From assembly GCA_029287555.1 (NCBI GenBank), contig JARFQX010000004.1:1-5422 (forward strand): a stretch of 5,422 bases of DNA, given 5' to 3'. This DNA is from Rubripirellula sp. (GTDB taxonomy: Bacteria; Planctomycetota; Planctomycetia; Pirellulales; Pirellulaceae). The translations under genes were made by a program, and so were the position numbers. The notes beneath the pieces are model-generated. The model saw nothing but the letters and a program-made list of their open reading frames with translations, made no database searches and was not told the origin of the DNA. This document shows positions 1 through 5,409 of this stretch, one piece after another (positions within the stretch are counted from its first letter, which is position 1; the number at the start of each line of letters is the position of its first letter).

Positions 1-280
1 GTGCTGGGGTGGATGCGGTTCGTGATCATCGGAGACAGGATCCAGTGATTGCCAGCACATCGGAGCCAGCGGTTCGAGGGAATGTGCTTGACGATTTGGC
101 CGAAGATATGCTGATCGGCGGATTACCGCGCGATCCATTCCTGCTGGATGCATCCAACGAACTGGGCGACCGTCAGCTCGGTGAGGCCCCAGCACTCTTT
201 TGATGCGCCAATCGTATCGAACAGACGTTTCGTGACCGGTACCCTGATGACGGGCGGGTTCGTGCGATCGATTCGCGCGG
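1..280. other. Unassigned left edge, coding-like on both strands
   Basis: No recognisable gene. On the plus strand a frame is open from the edge to a TGA at 201-203 (first GTG at 9), giving about 64 acidic, leucine-rich residues. The codon-aligned minus frame is also protein-like: it is open from 311 to 126, ends at a TAA (123-125), and stays open to base 1. I counted roughly 77 percent G or C at its third positions, but the same bases are the first positions of the plus frame, so composition does not decide the strand. The minus stretch has no ATG, GTG or TTG between the array-borne stop (312-314) and the TAA, so if it was a gene it is now a 3' remnant. Part of it (read from about 119 to 75) reads ADQHIFGQIVKHIPSNRW, faintly like the start of some IS4-type transposases; this is too weak to call. 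Confidence 0.25.
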
Positions 281-409
281 GAGCTGACGCCCTACGCTGG
301 GCCGTGACGCCCTACGCTGGGCCGTGACGCCCTACGCTGGGCCGTGACGCCCTACGCTGGGCCGTGACGCCCTACGCTGGGCCGTGACGCCCTACGCTGG
401 GCCGTGACG
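281..409. repeat. Tandem array of a 20-bp unit, six copies plus a partial
   Basis: The unit on the plus strand is GCCGTGACGCCCTACGCTGG. Copies at 301-320, 321-340, 341-360, 361-380 and 381-400 are identical. The first copy, 281-300, differs at three positions near its start, and 401-409 is a 9-base partial copy. The copies abut with no spacers. Each unit has a TGA on the plus strand and a TAG on the minus strand. Because 20 is not a multiple of three, any three consecutive units place a stop in all three frames of each strand. The array overlaps the 3' end of the FkbM gene and provides its stop codon. Perfect identity of five copies points to recent amplification or ongoing homogenisation. 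Copy number may be affected by short-read assembly. Confidence 0.97.
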
Positions 410-1156
410 GGGATCCCGATAGGCGATCGTGTCGGAATCCTCCAACAATATCCGATAGCCTTGCTTACCGAGCAGCTCGATGCAATGGTTTCGTTCTGCT
501 TCAACGAGGTTGGCGTGCTCGTAGCAAATGATCGGAGGCTGAAACGTCGTGAAATCGATCGAGCGGAGGATCTTTCCGTCGTTTCCCTCCGCATCAATTT
601 GCAGCAGATCAACATGTTCAATGCCATGCCGAGCGAGGAGCGTGCGAAGTGTCAGGCAGGGAACTTGCTGCTCGATAATGTCGCTACTTCGCGTGCCGTG
701 TCGGACGAGGTGGTGCCGGTCGAGCGAGGCCAAATGCGATGCCGAATCTTTCAGGCTGTAGATCGTGATGGTGCAATCTTCTGTACCCACCGCCGCGTTT
801 TCAAAGCGTAACTGGGGCTGATCGCTGTAGTTCTTACGCAATTCGTTAAAAGCCTCAGGCTGAGGCTCGACCAACAATCCTTGCCAACGATGTGATCGAA
901 TCAGTCCTGCGATCGGATCAACAAAGCTGCCGTCGTAGGCACCGATCTGCAGAACGAAAAAGGGGGTCTCTTGTTGCCGTGCCAGGTGGGCGACAATGAA
1001 CTCAAGAGAGCTGCCGATTTCCCATTCCGGATGATCCCGCAGACTCTTTGGCTTTGCTTTGCGCTTGGTCCGGGGAAAAGGATTGAAATCCCCGTACCTG
1101 GCAACGTTTCCCACTTGCCCAACCAGACGACGAAATTCCTTGCTGATCCGTCCCAT
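392..1156 (-). CDS. FkbM-family SAM-dependent methyltransferase
   Basis: Predicted 254-residue cytosolic class I methyltransferase of the FkbM family, whose members transfer a methyl group from S-adenosylmethionine, usually to a hydroxyl of a sugar or small molecule. The Rossmann motifs appear in order: the SAM-binding loop VLQIGAYDGSF at about 68-78, the acidic strand-2 end LLVEPQPEAF at 94-103, NAAVG at 120-124, and the family-typical LLQIDAEGNDGKIL at 184-197, followed by YEHANL at 212-217. The first 45 residues are basic and show no signal peptide. The ATG at 1154-1156 is preceded on the minus strand by GGAG with a 4-base gap, and by AGGAG a little further up, so the start is well supported. 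The substrate cannot be read from the sequence, and no glycosyltransferase or polysaccharide gene lies next to it. The oddity is the 3' end: codons for RHGPA and the TAG lie inside the 20-bp tandem array, so the native C-terminus may have been replaced. Confidence 0.9.
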   Translation of the reverse strand: MGRISKEFRRLVGQVGNVARYGDFNPFPRTKRKAKPKSLRDHPEWEIGSSLEFIVAHLARQQETPFFVLQIGAYDGSFVDPIAGLIRSHRWQGLLVEPQPEAFNELRKNYSDQPQLRFENAAVGTEDCTITIYSLKDSASHLASLDRHHLVRHGTRSSDIIEQQVPCLTLRTLLARHGIEHVDLLQIDAEGNDGKILRSIDFTTFQPPIICYEHANLVEAERNHCIELLGKQGYRILLEDSDTIAYRDPRHGPA

Positions 1157-1233
1157 GTCACTCCAATACTCCTGTTGGGGCTGCAGATTAGCAGATCGAT
1201 CGCAAAGCGAGGAGACAACAATCTGACGCCTCT

Positions 1234-1258
1234 GTGCGAGCTTTTCTTACTCTCGCAC
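1234..1258. promoter_or_regulatory. Perfect 7-bp inverted repeat upstream of the FkbM gene
   Basis: GTGCGAG at 1234-1240 and CTCGCAC at 1252-1258 are exact reverse complements separated by 11 bases rich in T on the plus strand. The pair lies 78 bases before the FkbM start, in its leader or promoter. It could be a repressor-type operator or an RNA hairpin in the leader. No T-run follows on the minus strand, so it does not look like an intrinsic terminator. The symmetry is certain; the function is inferred. Confidence 0.4.
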
Positions 1259-1462
1259 GATTTCTTGCGACCGAGGCGCGCCCGAGTGCCGCACGGTTGT
1301 TGTCTATGTGATGGGGCACGATCCAGGTCGTCCATTCGGGCTTTTTGCGGGGCGCGCCGTGATAATGTGAGCCGCTTGCTGTTTCTCGCCTCTTACGCAT
1401 GAAAAACGGGTGGTCCTCTCCGGTGCAATTTCGAATGGGCAACATGGTAGCGTGAATCGCGA

Positions 1463-1468
1463 TAGAAT
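1463..1468 (+). promoter_or_regulatory. Possible -10 hexamer for the GYF/SHD1 gene
   Basis: TAGAAT matches the sigma-70 -10 consensus at five of six positions and lies 115 bases before the ATG at 1584. No good -35 hexamer is seen 16-18 bases upstream, so the call is weak. The same hexamer occurs ahead of the gene at 3168. Confidence 0.2.
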
Positions 1469-1583
1469 CCGAGATAACCAAGGTTCAAGACTTAGCCAAT
1501 CACCTGGGCCCCATCCTGGGCAGGAGTCGGGGTGTCTGGCCGGGCGACTGAACTGAACACAAGACGAGAGGTTTGGGTCGGTG

Positions 1584-2876
1584 ATGACGCAGCTTACAAC
1601 CGAGCAGTACTGGACCGTTTCGAGTGAGACTGGAAGGTTTGTCGGACCGTTCAATCAGACGGATCTCAACCGGTTGATCGCCGAGGGACGACTGACGACC
1701 AGGTCGCCAGTTTTTAAGTCCGTAACGAGAAAATGGACGGAGGTAGGCTGTGTGCTAGCACCTCCTGACTTGCCACCTTCCAGCGCATTGCCGCCCGTTG
1801 TTGGGCAGCCGGTCACGTCGGGCGCAGCGAACCGCATGTGGCATCGATCAATGCCTCTTGGATTCGTTGCAGCATTTGCCTCGGGATCGATTCTCACTTG
1901 TTTTCTTACTGCATGGCTCGCTTCGCGGCACGAACAGATTGGCGAATCGATCCTGGAGGAAAGATTGAATGACCAAGTGGCGTTGGGAGGTCGCTCGGAC
2001 TTGGCGTCAGACAACATGGGCGTAGTTCCTAGTCAGCGCAGCCCGATTCAGAGCAGATTCGACAAGTCACCCGACCAGCAACCATCTCCGCGCATCGATC
2101 TAGCAGGAGTTGACCGAACAACGGGGGAAGAACAATCCAAGCGGACCGCGCGTCACAGCGAAGCTCCATCACCGGATTCAAAGGAGAGGCTTAAGCCAGC
2201 GCCTTCGAGGATCGTGACACAGGCAAGCAGCGGGCACGATCAGCCAGCGGTGAGGTCGGACGATCGCGCCGGCGTCTTCTCTGAGTACCGCAATTGGCAT
2301 GATGATACCGGCCGGTATTCAACTACGGCTCGACTCGTCGATGTCCAGGGATCCACCGTATCGCTCCTCAAGTTGGATGGGACGAGAATCCGAGTTGATC
2401 GAGCTCGGCTAAGTGACGCGGATAGCTTTTTTGTCGAAGCGGTCGGAAGACGCGGGGCACCGCAAGATTGGAACGCGAGGATGATTGAAGATGGTGCGGA
2501 CCCGGCGGAGGAGCATCGAGCGACAAGGTTGACCGCCATCGCCACGCCGCGGCAACAGAATGCTCCGCGGATGCAGGTGGGGCGAACGCGGACCATGAAT
2601 GAAGTCGACCGCGCCCGGTTCGCCGACTACCTTGACCGAAGAGACGAACGTCGAGTCTATGCGACCGAACGCTTGCGTCAGATCCATTCGATGAGGGGGC
2701 CACACATCTATCGGACCGCCATTTACGCACCGGTCAATCCACTTGGGGTTTCAGCCATCCAGGCCGGCTGGGTTTACCAGCCACCAATTTTCCGACGTTA
2801 TTATCGTCCGTATGCTTCGGTGCCTTCGTGCCGGCCTCGACGCCTGGATTCGCCACAGTATTACGGATGGGATTGA
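1584..2876 (+). CDS. Membrane protein with GYF_2-type and SHD1-type domains
   Basis: Predicted 430-residue single-pass membrane protein. Residues about 8-58 form a GYF_2-like domain, with a WTVSSETGRFVGPFNQTDL opening, IAEGRLT and a late KWTEV; such domains in bacteria are thought to bind peptides or partner proteins. One hydrophobic helix follows at about 92-113. Residues about 115-235 are rich in Ser, Pro, Arg and Gln and probably disordered. Residues about 236-287 match SHD1: RNWHDDTGRYSTTARLV, then VSLLKLDGTRIRVDRARLS and DSFFVEAV. The tail (377-430) is rich in Tyr, Pro and Arg. Positive charge before the helix suggests the GYF domain is cytosolic and the SHD1 part outside the membrane; this is inference. 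GTG at 1581 and ATG at 1584 are adjacent in-frame starts; I chose ATG. A GAGAGG at 1566-1571 is a poorly spaced Shine-Dalgarno candidate. SHD1 in eukaryotic Sla1 binds sorting peptides; the planctomycete role is unknown. Confidence 0.85.
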   Translation: MTQLTTEQYWTVSSETGRFVGPFNQTDLNRLIAEGRLTTRSPVFKSVTRKWTEVGCVLAPPDLPPSSALPPVVGQPVTSGAANRMWHRSMPLGFVAAFASGSILTCFLTAWLASRHEQIGESILEERLNDQVALGGRSDLASDNMGVVPSQRSPIQSRFDKSPDQQPSPRIDLAGVDRTTGEEQSKRTARHSEAPSPDSKERLKPAPSRIVTQASSGHDQPAVRSDDRAGVFSEYRNWHDDTGRYSTTARLVDVQGSTVSLLKLDGTRIRVDRARLSDADSFFVEAVGRRGAPQDWNARMIEDGADPAEEHRATRLTAIATPRQQNAPRMQVGRTRTMNEVDRARFADYLDRRDERRVYATERLRQIHSMRGPHIYRTAIYAPVNPLGVSAIQAGWVYQPPIFRRYYRPYASVPSCRPRRLDSPQYYGWD

Positions 2877-2967
2877 GTCTCTTTGGGGCTTTTTCAACAT
2901 CGACGTGCGATGATCCGTCGGCCAGGAGTTGTCTCGGCGCGCCGTTGCCCCGACCACTCTTGGCCCA

Positions 2968-2992
2968 CGATTCGCACAAGGTGCGAGAATCG
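2968..2992 (+). terminator. Strong hairpin downstream of the GYF/SHD1 gene
   Basis: CGATTCGCAC (2968-2977) pairs with GTGCGAGAATCG (2981-2992) across a 3-base AAG loop, forming about ten pairs, with the 3' arm carrying unpaired extra bases (one bulged G at 2987 in the simplest fold). It begins 92 bases after the stop codon. Only three T residues follow, so it is not a classical intrinsic terminator; it might slow polymerase, protect the mRNA 3' end or be a protein-binding site. The 291-bp spacer (2877-3167) holds no convincing gene. Confidence 0.35.
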
Positions 2993-3110
2993 GTTTCGTC
3001 CCAGTCCGGCAACGAATTCGCATGATTGGCGTGTTGGCGGCCCACCCGCTATCGCAGCGCAACGATCGACCAGTGATCGGGGACTACCCACGGCAAAGCT
3101 GATCTTGGTC

Positions 3111-3116
3111 TAGAAT
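3111..3116 (+). promoter_or_regulatory. Possible -10 hexamer for the coiled-coil gene
   Basis: TAGAAT matches the sigma-70 -10 consensus at five of six positions and sits 51 bases before the ATG at 3168, a plausible distance for a short leader. No convincing -35 box is visible at the expected spacing, so only the -10 element is proposed. Confidence 0.3.
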
Positions 3117-3167
3117 GATTGGTTGCGGTGATTTCCTTTGCGGGCTGAGAATTACGGAGCAAACTTC

Positions 3168-3689
3168 ATGTCGAGAACGAAAGTCATTCTGATGCTGGCG
3201 CTTGTCGCATCAATCCAGCTTCCCTGCGGGGCTTCATCTCTGGAGTTTGCCAATGCCGAATTGGAGTTGGTACACGCGGAAGCGCAGTTGGAATCGAGTG
3301 AACTTGAACTTCGAATGGCCGAGCTTGCCGTGCGTGAGTCCGAGATCGAGGCCGAGAAAAAGGAATTGCTTCTCCGGCAAGAACAACAAGAACCAGACGT
3401 CAAGAAACAGCTAGCCGCGCTGGAGTTGAAGCAGTTGACAACGCGGATCGAGATGAACAGAGCCCAGCAACAGATGGCACAAATCCGAGTTCGCGTGGCA
3501 AGAGCCAAACTCAATTACGCTCGCGCGGTGGTCGCTGAGAAGAGACCCGTGAAGTCGAAGCCGATCCCTGTGCAATTTGAATATCTCGATGATGAGAATG
3601 CCGAATCGAACATCATCGTGATTCGTGGTAGCAAACGCGGTGTCGAGAGAATAAGAGCGCTGATCGAGAAGGCCGGTGAGAAAGACTGA
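3168..3689 (+). CDS. Exported coiled-coil protein with secretin N-like C-terminus
   Basis: Predicted 173-residue exported protein of unknown function. Residues 1-23 form a signal peptide (SRTK, then a hydrophobic core, probable cleavage after CGA). The Cys at 20 follows Pro, so it is not a lipobox. Residues about 26-125 are almost entirely charged and helical with heptad-like spacing (Glu/Leu/Ala rich, then Arg/Gln rich), interrupted near QEPDVKK (75-80), which suggests two helices forming a hairpin or a long coiled coil. After a basic, Pro-containing linker (126-135), residues about 135-170 contain SNIIVIRGSKRGVERIRALI, which follows the N-x-x-I-V-x-G-x(4)-V-x(5)-LI pattern of secretin N-type domains, but only the second half of such a domain is present. 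The ATG at 3168 has GGAG 8 bases upstream. An in-frame TTG at 3138 would add ten polar residues before the signal peptide and is less likely. No secretin gene is in view. Confidence 0.8.
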   Translation: MSRTKVILMLALVASIQLPCGASSLEFANAELELVHAEAQLESSELELRMAELAVRESEIEAEKKELLLRQEQQEPDVKKQLAALELKQLTTRIEMNRAQQQMAQIRVRVARAKLNYARAVVAEKRPVKSKPIPVQFEYLDDENAESNIIVIRGSKRGVERIRALIEKAGEKD

Positions 3690-3733
3690 CTGCCCGAGAT
3701 ACTGAGTTTCCGAGATCCGGCAGGGAACGAGCT

Positions 3734-4432
3734 TTACTGCGGCGGAATCGGTGACGGGGTCAGTGGTTTGATTCCGGGGACGGAGCGTGGCGCTTTGGGA
3801 TCGGTTTTCTGGATGAATCCGTCCAGAATGCCGTAGTAACCGCGGAGCGCTTCGCCACCGGGACCCAGGTCATCCATTAACTCTTTGAGTTGATCGCGGA
3901 CGTCAATTGCCTCATTGCGAATGTCGTTAATGGTCAACGATCCATTCATCAATCCGGTGACTCGGTCTTCAAAGATGTCTTGAACTTCGGGGCTACCGAA
4001 ACCCGGCAGCATCCCGTGCAGCCCACCCATCATTTGGGCGTTGACGCCTTCCCGCCGAAGCTGTTCAACAGCGCCTTGTGGCGTGTCATGACGCTCGGCA
4101 CCTTTCTCCAGTTGCTTGACTTTTGCCGGCGTCATTTCGGGATTAACGAGGCGATCGATGACTTCTTCGGGTGTTTCCGGTGGCGCTTCGGTGCCATCCG
4201 CCATGATTCGGTTGCCGCCACGTTGCTTGCCAAGTTCGATCGCGTGCACCTGGTTTCTTGGTACAGAAAAAGTACCGAGAACCGGATGACGAAACTTGAT
4301 CTGTCCACCCGATACCTCCAGCAACTCACCTTCAATTTCGTCGCCATTGGCCAGCTGCAGCCGATCCGCCCAAAGTGCAGTCGGCGTAATCAAAATCATG
4401 AAGGCCAGGAAGAAAACACGGGATCCAATCAT
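3734..4432 (-). CDS. Exported protein with small Sm/SH3-like beta domain
   Basis: Predicted 232-residue exported protein. Residues 1-22 form a signal peptide, likely cleaved after WA. The next stretch, about 23-67, is a compact beta unit (DRLQLANGDEIEGELLEV, GGQIKFRHPVLGTFSVP, QVHAIEL). This pattern of a Leu-x-x-Gly-Asp opening, a turn and a closing hydrophobic-Pro-x-x-x-Val strand is seen in small Sm/SH3-like barrels at the N-terminus of many secreted bacterial proteins. From about 85 to 210 the protein is mostly helical (PEEVIDRL, AKVKQLEKGAE, QGAVEQLRREG, EVQDIFEDRV, EAIDVRDQLKELMDDL) with a Met/Gly-rich loop at 134-146. It ends in a Pro-rich tail. I do not recognise the helical part. The ATG at 4430-4432 lacks a clear Shine-Dalgarno site. 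The stop lies 44 bp from the convergent coiled-coil gene, and a long open frame on the opposite strand here is a shadow. Confidence 0.8.
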   Translation of the reverse strand: MIGSRVFFLAFMILITPTALWADRLQLANGDEIEGELLEVSGGQIKFRHPVLGTFSVPRNQVHAIELGKQRGGNRIMADGTEAPPETPEEVIDRLVNPEMTPAKVKQLEKGAERHDTPQGAVEQLRREGVNAQMMGGLHGMLPGFGSPEVQDIFEDRVTGLMNGSLTINDIRNEAIDVRDQLKELMDDLGPGGEALRGYYGILDGFIQKTDPKAPRSVPGIKPLTPSPIPPQ

Positions 4433-4471
4433 CTTCGGTACCGGTAAGTGAGGCTACATTCGAACGCTCTA

Positions 4472-4499
4472 TTTTTAGAAAACAGATGGCGAAAGTCTA
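4472..4499 (-). promoter_or_regulatory. Possible promoter for the Sm/SH3-like protein gene
   Basis: On the minus strand TAGACT (4494-4499) and TAAAAA (4472-4477) are separated by 16 bases. Each matches four of six positions of the sigma-70 -35 and -10 consensus. The pair lies in the most AT-rich part of the 211-bp gap (4433-4643) and would give a leader of roughly 35 bases. If real, this gene is transcribed independently of the upstream minus-strand gene rather than as a tight operon. Confidence 0.25.
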
Positions 4500-4643
4500 C
4501 CGTGTGGTAGGAACGCCACCCAAAGAGATTCGGCGACTCGCCTGGCGGGGGCGAGGTTTGGAATCAGCAGCTGGGAGACCGTATCCTCTCGCGGCACCTG
4601 GTAACCTGCCTGGTATTCATGGAAAACGCAATCGCGCAGAGAC

Positions 4644-5408
4644 CTACGGAGCCCGATAGATTTGCTCGCTTTCGCCTTCCTCGAGGACGACCCGCAGCGA
4701 TTGAATCCTCGTGAATGCGTCGTCGACGTAGCGGGCCCGGAGCGTTGCCGTTCCCGAGTCGCCGCTGGCTTCGAAGAGAAGTTCATTGTCGGTGCCTAGT
4801 TCGGCGGAGCTTTCGTAGTCGTAGGTAATCCATTGAACTTTGCCGATGCCTAACGACTTAGCCAGCGATTCCGCATCGGATTCAGGGATATTGTCGGCTT
4901 CAAGAATATCGTACACCTGTTTGGACAATTGGGTATCGAAAGGTGGGCGGCGTGCGGAGAGCGCCGTACGGGGCGCGTCCACGTTGTTGCCTTCGAGCAA
5001 TTCAACACTCGTGAACCAGCGCTGGTCGTCGTAGTCGAAATTGACGACAACGATGACCTCCCCGGTCGCTCCCTTGACGCGATAGAAGTAGTCTTCGATG
5101 CCGGCATTCTCGTCATACGTCAGATTTGGCTCACTCTCAACCGTTTCGATCTCGCCCACCCGCTCTTGAATGACCTCATTGTCGGCGAGGGCAAACTCGA
5201 GCGCGACAGCGCCCTCCTCTTCGTCCCACATGAACTCGTCAGCAAAATCATTAATCTGATCAGCGAGCCGGTCGACGGCGTAGAAGCCCAACCCGATCAG
5301 TCCGCCGCAGAGGAGCAAGATGGTTGCGGAGATGATTGCGACGATGGCGACCAGGTTGCGCGAAGGACCGTTTCGTGGCGACGCTTCGGGAACCGGCTCG
5401 GCGTAGGG
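4644..5408 (-). CDS. Membrane-anchored acidic protein, 5' end missing, possibly Coa1-like
   Basis: Partial gene, complete at its TAG stop (4644-4646) and open to the right edge; 254 codons are visible before adapter sequence. A Pro-rich polar stretch (PYAEPVPEASPRNGPSRN) is followed by one long hydrophobic segment (about visible residues 19-45, ending in GLIGLGFYAV) and then a soluble, very acidic part. The region around NEVIQERVGEIETVES, then YRVKGATGEVIVVVNFDYDDQRWFTSVELLEG, has the layout of Coa1/TIM21-type domains: a helix with x-V-x-E-x-x-G, then a V-x-G-x-x-G strand pair, then a W-containing strand. This is a pattern resemblance only. A second module (about 160-254) ends with beta-rich sequence and is unrecognised. 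A TTG at 5316-5318 is not a credible start, because it falls inside the membrane segment and the frame stays open upstream. Confidence 0.75.
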   Translation of the reverse strand, partial: PYAEPVPEASPRNGPSRNLVAIVAIISATILLLCGGLIGLGFYAVDRLADQINDFADEFMWDEEEGAVALEFALADNEVIQERVGEIETVESEPNLTYDENAGIEDYFYRVKGATGEVIVVVNFDYDDQRWFTSVELLEGNNVDAPRTALSARRPPFDTQLSKQVYDILEADNIPESDAESLAKSLGIGKVQWITYDYESSAELGTDNELLFEASGDSGTATLRARYVDDAFTRIQSLRVVLEEGESEQIYRAP

Positions 5409-5409
5409 T

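Larger units (their letters stand above)
1157..1583. other. Divergent intergenic region, 427 bp
   Basis: This spacer separates the minus-strand FkbM gene from the plus-strand GYF/SHD1 gene and must carry both promoters. Open frames crossing it on either strand have biased, arginine-, serine- and cysteine-rich translations without recognisable domains, so I call no gene. It contains a perfect 7-bp inverted repeat (1234-1258), two copies of the palindrome GGCGCGCC (1275-1282 and 1351-1358) and a TAGAAT hexamer (1463-1468) that could be a -10 element for the rightward gene. Confidence 0.7.

Noticed and set aside
281..409. CRISPR-like repeat array
   Set aside because: The 20-bp units abut directly with no variable spacers, and no cas gene is present; it is a simple tandem repeat.
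404..811. 135-residue plus-strand open frame
   Set aside because: It lies antisense within the FkbM gene, which has clear family motifs; the plus frame has no recognisable domain and starts in the repeat junction.
971..1402. 143-residue plus-strand open frame across the FkbM start
   Set aside because: It overlaps the well-supported methyltransferase N-terminus and its leader, and its translation is low in plausible protein features.
1304..1654. 116-residue minus-strand open frame in the divergent spacer
   Set aside because: It overlaps the GYF domain coding region and gives a Trp-, Cys- and Pro-rich translation with no domain or ribosome binding site.
2734..3062. Two overlapping minus-strand open frames over the 3' end of the GYF/SHD1 gene
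   Set aside because: They use different frames over the same DNA, overlap the coding tail of a supported gene and show no domain.
3168..3240. Lipoprotein signal peptide in the coiled-coil protein
   Set aside because: The only Cys near the end of the hydrophobic core is preceded by Leu-Pro, which does not fit a lipobox; signal peptidase I cleavage is more likely.
3690..3723. Bidirectional terminator between the convergent genes
   Set aside because: CTGCC (3690-3694) and GGCAG (3719-3723) can pair, but a 5-bp stem with a 24-base loop and no T-run is too weak to call.
3890..4447. 185-residue plus-strand open frame
   Set aside because: Antisense shadow of the exported Sm/SH3-like protein gene, which has a signal peptide and a coherent domain order.
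5316..5318. TTG as the start of the right-hand minus-strand gene
   Set aside because: It lies inside the hydrophobic membrane segment and the frame continues open upstream to the edge, so the true start is outside the window.
5401..5408. GCGTAGGG near the right edge as another copy of the 20-bp repeat
   Set aside because: Only eight bases match the repeat core and they lie within an otherwise normal coding frame; probably chance.
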